The position numbers and the translations under genes were made by a program. A DNA stretch of 46,107 nucleotides from Cyclobacteriaceae bacterium (lineage in GTDB: Bacteria > Bacteroidota > Bacteroidia > Cytophagales > Cyclobacteriaceae): NCBI GenBank assembly GCA_022841475.1, contig JALHRJ010000033.1, positions 1-46,107 of the forward strand, given 5' to 3'. The notes beneath the pieces were generated by a model, which did not search any database, was not told the origin of the DNA, and saw only the letters and a program-made list of their open reading frames with translations. Shown piece by piece: positions 16,027 to 24,600 of this stretch. Each line of letters opens with the position of its first letter. Positions within the stretch are counted from its first letter, which is position 1.

Positions 16027-17355
16027 ATGAGCAAGCCTAAAACTCGCTGGATTGTCATTTTTGCAATTCTGGCAATCCTTCAACTACTAGTGCTTTTTAA
16101 TGCCAGCGACCCCATCAGTGATGTAGCCGATACAATTGATAAAGCAGATACTGCATGGATGATTGTGGCAACGGCTTTCGTTCTTTTCATGACACCTGGA
16201 CTTTCCTTTTTTTATGGTGGTATGGTGAGTTTCAAAAATGTAATCTCTACCATGTTGCAAAGTTTTATCGCGCTGGGGGTTATTAGCTTGCTTTGGTATT
16301 TAGTCGGATTCAGTTTAGCCTTTGGTGATAGTATTGGTGGCTTCATTGGAAATCCCACAACCTATTTTGCATTTAAGAATGTAGGCCTCAATCCACATCC
16401 TTTGCTGGCACCAACATTTCCATTTCTATTGTTTGCGTTGTTTCAATTGAAGTTTGCCATCATTACTCCGGCTCTTATTACTGGAAGTTTTGCAGAGCGC
16501 GTAAAGTTTACTTCCTACCTGATCTTCATGTGTCTCTTTTCTTTATTGATCTATTGTCCGCTGGCACATTGGACATGGCACCCCGAAGGATTTTTACGGC
16601 AATGGGGTGTGCTTGATTTTGCTGGTGGAACGGTGGTACATATGTCGGCTGGGTTTGCTGCATTGGCTGGTGCTTATATTTTAGGCAAACGCGAAGACAA
16701 ACAACATCATCCGGCCAATATTCCTTTTATTATCCTTGGCACGGGCATGCTTTGGTTTGGTTGGTTCGGATTTAATGCGGGTTCTGCGTTGGCGGCAAAT
16801 GGTTTAGCCGTTCAGGCTTTTGCAACTACCAATATGGCTTCGGCATCTGCCATGATTACGTGGGTAATGTTTGATGCCTTGGTAGGAAGAAAAATTTCAG
16901 CTATGGGCGCGTGTATTGGGGCTGTTGTTGGATTGGTGGCCATCACACCAGCCGCTGGATTTGTAAACTTAGGCCAGAGTGTTTTTATCGGTTTTGTGGC
17001 GGCCATCGTTAGTAACATGGCTGTGTATTACAAGCAAAAGACAACCCTTGATGATACGCTGGATGTATTTCCGTGTCATGGTGTGGGTGGTATTGTGGGC
17101 ATGATCATGACCGCTATTTTCGCAAAGGATGTTGGATTGATACATGGTGAATATAAAACATTCAGCTATCACATGCTGGCGTTGGTGATTGTCGGTGTAT
17201 TTACATTCGGTGGATCCAACATCATCTTTAAAATAACGAGCATGATGACGCGCATGCGGGTATCTCCTGAAGATGAGCGACTGGGCTTGGATATCAGCCA
17301 GCATTCGGAAACCATGCGAACGTCTTCAAAAATTGAGGTGTCGACTTCTTCGTAG
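16027..17355 (+). CDS. amt: Ammonium transporter (Amt/MEP/Rh family)
   Basis: A 442-residue polytopic membrane protein with about 11-12 hydrophobic segments. The first segment (8-24) resembles an uncleaved or cleaved signal helix and is followed by a 20-residue extracytoplasmic stretch. Family landmarks are FFYGGMVSFKN (61-71), GSFAERVKF, D197 in DFAGGTVVHMSAG, and the pore twin histidines H205 and H351 (FPCHGVGG). The C-terminal cytoplasmic tail (from about 405, PEDERLGLDISQHSE) is where PII proteins normally regulate Amt. No glnK/glnB gene lies nearby. It imports ammonium across the inner membrane. Confidence 0.95.
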   Translation: MSKPKTRWIVIFAILAILQLLVLFNASDPISDVADTIDKADTAWMIVATAFVLFMTPGLSFFYGGMVSFKNVISTMLQSFIALGVISLLWYLVGFSLAFGDSIGGFIGNPTTYFAFKNVGLNPHPLLAPTFPFLLFALFQLKFAIITPALITGSFAERVKFTSYLIFMCLFSLLIYCPLAHWTWHPEGFLRQWGVLDFAGGTVVHMSAGFAALAGAYILGKREDKQHHPANIPFIILGTGMLWFGWFGFNAGSALAANGLAVQAFATTNMASASAMITWVMFDALVGRKISAMGACIGAVVGLVAITPAAGFVNLGQSVFIGFVAAIVSNMAVYYKQKTTLDDTLDVFPCHGVGGIVGMIMTAIFAKDVGLIHGEYKTFSYHMLALVIVGVFTFGGSNIIFKITSMMTRMRVSPEDERLGLDISQHSETMRTSSKIEVSTSS

Positions 17356-17420
17356 CCGCCCGTCAAATAGTAGACTCATCATCCGAAGAAAATTTTATTT
17401 TTACTTCAAACCTATCTTGT

Positions 17421-18848
17421 ATGAAGAAGTTTTTCTTTGCCGTTTTTCTATTGTCCTCATCTGTAGCGTGGGCCCAAAGGACCAAGCAAGACGTTGTAAA
17501 ATTAATTGATGCCGGGTACACTAAGTACGCTGATGTGGCACACAAAATCTGGGAGTTTGCCGAAGTAGGGTATCAGGAAACGAAAAGCTCGGCACTGCTT
17601 CAGGAAACTCTTTCACAAGCAGGTTTTAAAATTGAAAAAGGAGTAGCCGGTATGCCTACAGCGTTTGTAGCAAGTTATGGTTCAGGCAAACCTGTGATTG
17701 GAATCTTAGGTGAGTTCGATGCGTTGCCCGGTGTATCGCAAGATGCAGTGCCTGAAATAAAAAAAGTGGAAGGTCGTCCTGCCGGCCATGCCTGCGGTCA
17801 TCATTTATTCGGCACTGCATCCGCTGCAGCAGCTATTGCTGTTAAAGACTGGTTGATTGCCAATAAGAAAGGGGGCACGATTCGGTTTTATGGTACACCG
17901 GCTGAAGAGGGTGGTTCCGGAAAAGTATATATGGTGCGCGATGGTTTGTTCAAGGATGTGGATGTTGTATTTCATTGGCATCCGGGTGCGCAGAATAGTG
18001 CTGCGGCAAGAAGTTCATTGGCCAATAAGAGTGGTAAATTCCGGTTCACCGGAATAGCTTCTCATGCTGCTGCTGCTCCGGAGCGTGGTCGCTCTGCGTT
18101 GGATGGAGTTGAAGCGATGAACGACATGGTGAACATGATGCGTGAGCACGTATCTTCTGAGACCAGGATTCATTACGTTATTACCCGTGGAGGCGAAGCT
18201 CCTAATGTAGTGCCGGCCTTTGCCGAAGTTTATTATTATGTACGCCATCCACAACGCGATGTTGTGAAAGAAGTTTGGGATAGAGTAACGCGTGCGGCAC
18301 AAGGTGCGGCTTTGGGTACCGACACTAAAGTAGAGTGGGAGATAACAGGCGGTGTTTATGATTTGTTGCCCAACGAAACCCTCGCTAAGCTGGTAGATAC
18401 CAACCTTCGCACCGTAGGAGGATATGCCTACAGTGAAGAAGAGAAAGCATTTGCAGAAAAAATCCAAAAGACATTTACTACCGTTCCGCCTCCGCTTACA
18501 AGCACCAATGCCATTAGTGAATTTAAAATTTTACCGGGCGCTGGCTTTGGCTCTACTGATGTAGGAGATGTTAGTTGGGTTGTTCCAACTGTAGGCTTAT
18601 CAACAGCAACGTGGGTTCCGGGCACAGCTGCGCATAGTTGGCAGGCTGTGGCCGCAGGTGGAACTACCATTGGGCAAAAGGGCATGATGATGGCTGCTAA
18701 AACACTTGCACTTAGTATCATCGATGTATACACCAATCCAACACTTGTTGAATCTGCGTGGAAAGAATTTAAATCGAAGATCGGAGCAGAATTCAAGTAC
18801 GAATCATTGATTGGTGACCGGCCTCCCGCTTTGAATTATCGCGATTAG
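17421..18848 (+). CDS. Secreted M20-family amidohydrolase (AbgB-like)
   Basis: A 475-residue metallopeptidase-fold hydrolase with a signal peptide (cut after about A18, SSSVAWA-Q). The metal-site motifs are GEFDALPG (D100), GHACGHHLFG (H123, C125, H127) and TPAEEGGSGK (E162/E163), with a dimerisation domain inserted after about residue 205 (FTGIASHAAAAPERGRSAL). This is the M20D group that includes aminobenzoyl-glutamate hydrolase subunit B and aminoacylases. The export signal suggests periplasmic trimming of N-acyl or aminobenzoyl amino acids. The ammonium channel gene directly upstream could take up released nitrogen; that link is inference. Confidence 0.88.
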   Translation: MKKFFFAVFLLSSSVAWAQRTKQDVVKLIDAGYTKYADVAHKIWEFAEVGYQETKSSALLQETLSQAGFKIEKGVAGMPTAFVASYGSGKPVIGILGEFDALPGVSQDAVPEIKKVEGRPAGHACGHHLFGTASAAAAIAVKDWLIANKKGGTIRFYGTPAEEGGSGKVYMVRDGLFKDVDVVFHWHPGAQNSAAARSSLANKSGKFRFTGIASHAAAAPERGRSALDGVEAMNDMVNMMREHVSSETRIHYVITRGGEAPNVVPAFAEVYYYVRHPQRDVVKEVWDRVTRAAQGAALGTDTKVEWEITGGVYDLLPNETLAKLVDTNLRTVGGYAYSEEEKAFAEKIQKTFTTVPPPLTSTNAISEFKILPGAGFGSTDVGDVSWVVPTVGLSTATWVPGTAAHSWQAVAAGGTTIGQKGMMMAAKTLALSIIDVYTNPTLVESAWKEFKSKIGAEFKYESLIGDRPPALNYRD

Positions 18849-18861
18849 TTATTGCTTGGAT

Positions 18862-18970
18862 TACGCAAAACTATATTCGCTGTCAGTTTGAGGCCCTCGA
18901 AAACGGACACAACTATCAAAATGGCTTTCGAGAGCCTCAAGCTGACACACCATTTAAATTGTTTTGCATA
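18862..18970. repeat. Long palindromic repeat between convergent genes
   Basis: A 109-base element has nested inverted repeats. The outer arms TACGCAAAAC (18862-18871) and GTTTTGCATA (18961-18970) differ at one base. The inner arms of 22 bases (18881-18902 and 18926-18947) match at 20 positions and contain the cores TGTCAGTTTGAGGC and GCCTCAAGCTGACA. It fills the gap between the M20 hydrolase and the helicase gene, which face each other, and can act as a two-way terminator. It looks like a dispersed intergenic repeat of miniature inverted-repeat type. Confidence 0.7.
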
Positions 18971-18977
18971 ACATCTC

Positions 18978-21900
18978 TTATTTATTCAAAAATTTACTGA
19001 TTTCATTAAAGAACTTATCCGGGTCTTGCCAGTAGTTGCGACTATATAACCGCAAGAAGGGCCATCGCTTTAATTCCAGTAAGTGAGGAGCAAGTGCATG
19101 ATCGGCCTTGGCACTTAAACTTTGATAATAGAAATTATCATCGGTGAGCAATGCACCTAACATGTGCTTTTCTTTTTCCACCGTCAGGTCATAAAACGGA
19201 AGTTTATTTTCTGACAGTTTATATTCTGGCCATTTTTTCAGCGACCATTTTTTGATTTCTTCTTTCAGATTCGTGGTCGACTTCCTTTCAGTGGTTGGTT
19301 GGGTAAAGGGTTCAAAATTTCCTTTTGATGCATCCAACACAAATTGAAGATATTCTTTCAGGAGCTTAGGGCCGCGGTTAAGCGTTTGGTCCACATTTAA
19401 TTGATCGGGCCAGAAACTGGTAACTACAATTACTTTTTCCCGGGCCCGGCTCACAGCTACATTTAATCGATTTTCTCCACCTGCCAAATTCAGACTTCCA
19501 AACTGTGCGTGCACAACTCCTTTTTTATCGGGTGCATACCCCACGGAAAAGATAATGATGTCGCGTTCATCGCCCTGCACGTTTTCAATGTTCTTTACAA
19601 AGAGCGTTTCAGGAACTTCGCCCATCGTATTTTCAAGTGCATCGAGAATCAAATATTGCTGCGGTGCATTAAAGGTTACGATACCGATTTCTTTTGTTGG
19701 ATTTTCACGCATTAGGTTGGCAACCAGCGTGGCGATATGATTTGCTTCCACTGGGTTGGTGTTGTGCTCCCATTGCCCTTCAATCTTTTCATAGATAAGA
19801 CACGGATCGGGGCTGTTGATCACCTGCATGTCGGGCAGCAGTTGAAGGTTGCCCTTGTAGAAGTGACGATTTGAAAAATCGATTAACTCAAGTGATTTGC
19901 TTCGATAATGTCCTTGCAATTGTGTGTTCATCAAATAGCGACTGCTCAACTCCAGCAAGGAATCAATTTCAGCATCGGGTTGGGTCTCATCTTCTTCCTG
20001 CCACCGCGATTGATAAAAATCGCCCGGCTTTAATTGCATGGCATCGCCAGCCACAATGGCTTGCTTGCCGCGATACAAGGAGGGAATTCCGCGTTCGGCA
20101 TAACACTGAGAAGCCTCATCAAAAATCACGAGATCGAAAAGTTCGGCCATAGGAAAAATTGCCGAGACTGATTCAGGCGAGGCAAGCCAGCAAGGAACAA
20201 CTTTGAATATTTCTTCCTCAAATTCTCCGATCAGTTTACGCAGGGGCCAGATTTTTTTCTTTTTAGTTACCTGATGAAGAAGCTCCCGATAGGTAACACG
20301 ATTATTAAGCCTGTTAAATTTGAGGTCATCTATAACTTTTTCGCGGGCGCGCAGGATTATGATTTCTTCACTGATGGCATGTTTTTCTGTAAGCAGATCG
20401 CGCAATTCATTTTCGAGCAAACCAATTTTTCCTGATGAAACCATCCGGAGTTCAGGCTTTTTTGACTCCAGGTGTTCGATCCAGGTCAGGCTAAGGCTGT
20501 TCACAAATAATTTCCTCAATGCATATTCATCCCAGCTTTTTTCATGTTCATGAAGTTTATTTAAAATCACACGTTCATCCGTGGTCAGGCTTTCTTCCAG
20601 CCTGTCGAATTCACAAAGAGCATCAAAATCATCTTTCAGGCTATCCGAAAGTCGTTGGGCAAAGCCGGGTTGTTGGGTAATGGAGTTAATCTGCGCTGGG
20701 GTGAGATAATGCATCCATTTTATTTTAAGTGCACGCAGTGGAGACAACAAGTTAAAAAGCGTATCAATTTTGTGAATGAATTCGGGCAATGAGAGATTGG
20801 CCGGATCAATCATGTTTTTTATTCCCCGAATGCTACTGAAGTTTAATTTTGCCTGCAAGGCAAAATGCTGATCAGCAAACCATTGAATGAATTCTTTTTG
20901 CCCCATGGTTTCAGGAACATTGCGCAGCCAGGCTTTGGATTTAAGTTTCGAAAGGTTGTGTTCCAGATTAAGTCGATTATCCAACTTGCGTTCCAGTATT
21001 TTGAAACCCTTCTTATTACTTTCCAACTCATTGGCTACAAGCGTACGCTTGATGAGAAACTTATCTTTTGAAAATAATTCCCACCGCACAAGCCCAAATA
21101 GACTTTTTCGCGCTTTCATGCTTCGGTACAACGCCTTTTGTAAGTTCCCAAGTTGAAAAGCGGGTGTGTGAGTTTCAGGACCCTCAGCAATAAAGCAGCT
21201 CATCAAATTCTTTTCAACATTGGAGAGCCAAAGCGAACTTGTTTCGTCATCCTGTTCGGGCACCATATTTTGAAAAAAGAAATAGGAATCTTCGTGATCA
21301 AGTAACGTTTTGATCTCTTTTATCTGGGGTTCCATTTCGGTCAACGCCTCATATTGCTCCCAATCAAGACGGGCGCCAAAGTGTTTGATCAGTTCCTCCG
21401 ATAGTTCGTTAAAGAAGTTGGTAACTTCCTGAATAGATTTTTTTATTTGTTGTTGATCACTAACCGTAAATGAGCTGAATGATTTCCGTTTTTTCCAGGG
21501 GTAGTCGTCCCGGTTAAAATTCTGGGCATAATGGACGAAGCTATTTAGTTTACGAAGAAATTCTGGTAGTGTGTCAAATCTGAAATGTTGAAACTCCTGA
21601 CGTAGATTGATTGTTTCTTGCGAGGGATCAGATTGAAGATACAGTTGTTTTATGCTGAAGCCACATTCCGATTCATCGTAAAGTGCCTGCTTGAAGGCTT
21701 CCAACTCTTCCGTAAGTTGATCGATCCGGTGACTGAGTTGGAGAAACTTCCGATCCAGTTGAATTGAATCGTGACTAAGATTTTTTGATTTATATTCCTC
21801 AACACGCTCAATTTGTCGTGCAATTTTTTCGTAGATCTCTCTACGGTCATTTTTAAAATCATGAACCAGTGCAAGATAATCACTGAGTTGATGCGTACGC

Positions 21901-22985
21901 ATTCGTGCATAGACCACATCCAGCGCTGCACGCTTCTGGCACACGACTAAAACCCGTTTGCCGGACGCCATGGCATCTCCAATCAAATTACAAATGAGTT
22001 GTGATTTACCTGTTCCAGGAGGGCCTTGCACAACCAATGAGTGACCTAGTTTTGCGGCCTTGAACGCATTCTCCTGCCAAACATCTTGCGGGAAAACAGA
22101 ATAGACTTTTTCTTCCTTAACCTGCTGCAGGAAGTTGGTCGTGTCGGACTTAGTTTGCTCAACCGATCGCGCTTCAAAAAATTGTTCAAGATCCTGAATG
22201 GATTGTGCTTCCAACAGATGCAGGTAGTCGGGAACTAGATACGATCCTGCCTGAGGAAATATGCCCAACACTGCTTTCGGAAATAATTTCAGTTCTCCAT
22301 TCTTAAGCCCCTCTTCAAACTCTTCACGTTTAATATTGACGAAGGTGGTTAACTCATCCCGATAGTTATCCGGATTAAAATGAAGTTCTACATTGCTTTT
22401 TTGAAGCAGATGATAGAGCGCTGTTTTAAATGCTGTGCCTTCGCGATCGATTTCTTCAAACGATTCTTCCAACAATGACTCATCGGGTTTTACCTTATTA
22501 TAAAATGCATAGGCAAGTAAAAATGATTTGTTAAATGAAATCCCAGCCTCTGCCCGCGGTTCGAGTATCCATTGATTGTTGTGAATTTTAATGGCAACGG
22601 GAAAAAATAGTAGTGGACATCTTACTAAAGTACCATCATTAAATTTGCCTTGTACAATGGGCCATCCTACATGCAGGTCTTTAGAACCCCGTTCCTCAAG
22701 TATCAGCTGATCGATGCGCTGCAGTTTTTTTAACTTTTTGCTCATCTCGTTGGCCGCTTCCAAACGGGCATCCAAAACAGGGCAGAGTATTTTTTGCTTT
22801 TCATTCAAAAGTGCCTGAATGATCGAAAAAGCATTTTCTCCATTTAATTGGCTTAATTCCTGAACATCTATAAAATTATCTGAAGTGAGTTTAGGTAGAA
22901 ATAAAGACCGGTTGTTTCCTGATAAGTTGGTCAATCTCCTCAGGTAGGTGGTAAGTAATTTTTTGGTTTGATCGGGATTGGCCAC
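18978..22985 (-). CDS. Large superfamily 1 helicase with DUF4011-like N-terminus and degenerate nuclease-like C-terminus
   Basis: A 1335-residue protein. Residues 8-45 (TYLRRLTNLSGNNRSLFL) resemble the DUF4011 start. Walker A is GPPGTGKS (321-328). A long insertion of about 600 residues with helical segments follows before Walker B DEAS (956-959), then GDAMQL (980-985), VQGDERD (1136-1142) and the SF1 motif VI region LNVAVSRAREK (1174-1184). The last about 60 residues (PHLLELKRWPFLRLYSRNYWQDP) look like the end of the Vsr/MTES_1575 restriction-nuclease-like module, but no full catalytic Asp/Glu set is visible. Related DUF4011-helicase-Vsr proteins are linked to phage defence; here the gene is last in a seven-gene operon, one base after the HhH protein gene. 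Role in DNA or RNA unwinding is predicted; target unknown. Confidence 0.85.
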   Translation of the reverse strand: MANPDQTKKLLTTYLRRLTNLSGNNRSLFLPKLTSDNFIDVQELSQLNGENAFSIIQALLNEKQKILCPVLDARLEAANEMSKKLKKLQRIDQLILEERGSKDLHVGWPIVQGKFNDGTLVRCPLLFFPVAIKIHNNQWILEPRAEAGISFNKSFLLAYAFYNKVKPDESLLEESFEEIDREGTAFKTALYHLLQKSNVELHFNPDNYRDELTTFVNIKREEFEEGLKNGELKLFPKAVLGIFPQAGSYLVPDYLHLLEAQSIQDLEQFFEARSVEQTKSDTTNFLQQVKEEKVYSVFPQDVWQENAFKAAKLGHSLVVQGPPGTGKSQLICNLIGDAMASGKRVLVVCQKRAALDVVYARMRTHQLSDYLALVHDFKNDRREIYEKIARQIERVEEYKSKNLSHDSIQLDRKFLQLSHRIDQLTEELEAFKQALYDESECGFSIKQLYLQSDPSQETINLRQEFQHFRFDTLPEFLRKLNSFVHYAQNFNRDDYPWKKRKSFSSFTVSDQQQIKKSIQEVTNFFNELSEELIKHFGARLDWEQYEALTEMEPQIKEIKTLLDHEDSYFFFQNMVPEQDDETSSLWLSNVEKNLMSCFIAEGPETHTPAFQLGNLQKALYRSMKARKSLFGLVRWELFSKDKFLIKRTLVANELESNKKGFKILERKLDNRLNLEHNLSKLKSKAWLRNVPETMGQKEFIQWFADQHFALQAKLNFSSIRGIKNMIDPANLSLPEFIHKIDTLFNLLSPLRALKIKWMHYLTPAQINSITQQPGFAQRLSDSLKDDFDALCEFDRLEESLTTDERVILNKLHEHEKSWDEYALRKLFVNSLSLTWIEHLESKKPELRMVSSGKIGLLENELRDLLTEKHAISEEIIILRAREKVIDDLKFNRLNNRVTYRELLHQVTKKKKIWPLRKLIGEFEEEIFKVVPCWLASPESVSAIFPMAELFDLVIFDEASQCYAERGIPSLYRGKQAIVAGDAMQLKPGDFYQSRWQEEDETQPDAEIDSLLELSSRYLMNTQLQGHYRSKSLELIDFSNRHFYKGNLQLLPDMQVINSPDPCLIYEKIEGQWEHNTNPVEANHIATLVANLMRENPTKEIGIVTFNAPQQYLILDALENTMGEVPETLFVKNIENVQGDERDIIIFSVGYAPDKKGVVHAQFGSLNLAGGENRLNVAVSRAREKVIVVTSFWPDQLNVDQTLNRGPKLLKEYLQFVLDASKGNFEPFTQPTTERKSTTNLKEEIKKWSLKKWPEYKLSENKLPFYDLTVEKEKHMLGALLTDDNFYYQSLSAKADHALAPHLLELKRWPFLRLYSRNYWQDPDKFFNEISKFLNK

Positions 22986-22986
22986 G

Positions 22987-23889
22987 TCAGGGATTTAAGG
23001 AAAGATAAGGCTTTATTCTATTATAAAACGTTTCATCTACACTGGCTATTTTCTTAAGGTCTTCAACGGAGGAAAAATTGCCGTGTTGAAAGCGATAGGT
23101 GGCAATGGCCTTCGCTAAAGGGTATTTAATATAGGGATGAGCGGCTAGTTCTTTTTCGGTAGCCGTGTTGATTGAAATCTTCGCTGGCTCAAAATTTTCC
23201 GCTATAAAAATATTTTGTTTTAGTTCTTTTATTACGGTTGTATCCAGACCGTATACTTCCTCTATTTGATTAAGCGTGATAAATCCACCCAACTGGTTCC
23301 TGTACTTAATTATTCGTTGCGATAGTTTGGTTCCGATTCCGTAAATGCGAATTAATTGGGTGGTGTCAGCCAGGTTTACATCAAATGGTTCTATTACTTT
23401 AATGGTGGCAACTTCTTTGGGTGCTTTTACTTCTGTTTTATTGGTTAGCCTTTCTGCAGGCAGATCGATGTAGGAATAGAGACGATTGTAAAGTGCGGAA
23501 TCCATGCCGTAGATTTTCAGTAGATCAGATTTGATTGTAAACCGACCTCTTTTAGAACGGTAATTATCAATGCGACTTGCCAGGTAGGTCGGGAAACCAA
23601 GTTGTATTAGTTCTTCGCGGGTTGCTGTATTAGGATTAAAGGTGAAAAGCCTGTATTCCACAATCTGTGTTGCACTATCTTTCTTTTCTTCCCATTTCCA
23701 ATACGCCAATAAACTATCCAACTGTTTGGTTTCTTTGGAAAAGTCTTGCTTTTGATTCGCTTGATAGTGCCTGTAAACAGGAATCAAATAAATACTAATA
23801 AGCATCAAGGGCAGTAGAATAAGAAAGGCCCGGGTTTCTCTTCGCGAGAGACCAAAAAATGCCCTGAGCCAAGCCTTTAATCGATTCAT
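22987..23889 (-). CDS. Membrane-anchored ComEA-like protein with three helix-hairpin-helix modules
   Basis: A 300-residue protein with one N-terminal membrane helix (about 21-40) and three helix-hairpin-helix modules. Module 1 is near 84-142 (FNPNTATREELIQLGFP), module 2 near 170-228 (DVNLADTTQLIRIYGIGTKL) and module 3 near 238-297 (SINTATEKELAAHPYIK). ComEA proteins bind double-stranded DNA in natural competence, but Bacteroidota have many multi-HhH proteins of this type with no proven role in uptake. If anchored with the C-terminus outside, it would bind DNA in the periplasm. It ends one base before the helicase gene and starts 21 bases after the FGase-like gene, so it belongs to the same operon. 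DNA binding is predicted from the fold only. Confidence 0.88.
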   Translation of the reverse strand: MNRLKAWLRAFFGLSRRETRAFLILLPLMLISIYLIPVYRHYQANQKQDFSKETKQLDSLLAYWKWEEKKDSATQIVEYRLFTFNPNTATREELIQLGFPTYLASRIDNYRSKRGRFTIKSDLLKIYGMDSALYNRLYSYIDLPAERLTNKTEVKAPKEVATIKVIEPFDVNLADTTQLIRIYGIGTKLSQRIIKYRNQLGGFITLNQIEEVYGLDTTVIKELKQNIFIAENFEPAKISINTATEKELAAHPYIKYPLAKAIATYRFQHGNFSSVEDLKKIASVDETFYNRIKPYLSLNP

Positions 23890-23910
23890 GCATAGAAATT
23901 TAATAAAAAA

Positions 23911-24600
23911 TTATGGTTGTTGAAGCAGAGTTGCACGAATGGATTTGGCGAGTTTGTCTTGAATAAGAGAAAGATCGGATACAAATTTTTGATTTAATTC
24001 TAATTCAATGCCTGTATACTTATCATTAGAATAATAATTTCTTAGCCAGGTGGTAATTCCGTCATCGGTCCCTTTATAGGGTTCATTGAAACGAGTAGTT
24101 AAGGCAGGTAGAATATTTGTTAATTCGCTCAGTAGTAAATCAGCATACATTTTTTCTGATTGGCGTTCCGGGTCAAAGAGAATTCCGATATCCACAGATC
24201 GCGTCACGTTATTCCAAACAGGAGTAAAGGAATGAATGGAAAGATGAAGAACAGGCTTTAGAGAATCTTCAATCGCTTGTTTAATTTGATTTCGATAGGG
24301 CTTATAATATGTCTCGAATAGATTTTCTTTATCAGGTTTGGGAAGAACATCAGAAAATTGAGAGAATAATTCCGTGCTGTTTGGCGAACGGTTGGCTTCG
24401 ATCAGTAAGCGTGTAGTATGGCAACCGTACAGAGGCGTCATTAAGTTGACCGATAAATATTCGGCTAATTGCCAGGCACCCGGATCCCAACCGCGATGTG
24501 TTTCCAAAACTTCGGCATCCCCTTCAAACAGAAACTTATATCGATCGGGTACCTCGTTACCAGCGTGCTCGCATGTGAGAATAACCGATCGGTACATCAT
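23911..24600 (-). CDS. N-formylglutamate amidohydrolase family protein
   Basis: A 229-residue zinc-amidohydrolase of the N-formylglutamate deformylase family. Landmarks are CEHAGNEVP with H12, RGWDPGA with D39, LIEANRSP with N70/R71 and HLSIHSF with H123. It is not in a histidine-degradation setting. Instead its ATG overlaps the stop of the GCS2 ligase gene by one base (TGATG), so it is translationally coupled to an amide-forming enzyme. The likely role is removal of a formyl, acyl or gamma-glutamyl-type group from the product of the neighbouring ligases. It has no export signal, so it works in the cytoplasm. The true substrate is unknown. Confidence 0.88.
   Translation of the reverse strand: MMYRSVILTCEHAGNEVPDRYKFLFEGDAEVLETHRGWDPGAWQLAEYLSVNLMTPLYGCHTTRLLIEANRSPNSTELFSQFSDVLPKPDKENLFETYYKPYRNQIKQAIEDSLKPVLHLSIHSFTPVWNNVTRSVDIGILFDPERQSEKMYADLLLSELTNILPALTTRFNEPYKGTDDGITTWLRNYYSNDKYTGIELELNQKFVSDLSLIQDKLAKSIRATLLQQP

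Noticed and set aside
18978..22985. Complete phage-defence island
   Set aside because: Only the helicase recalls a defence family; neighbours are peptide ligases and a DNA-binding protein, with no methylase, intact nuclease or known defence partner.
23911..24600. HutG in histidine degradation
   Set aside because: No other hut genes are present, and the gene is coupled to GCS2.
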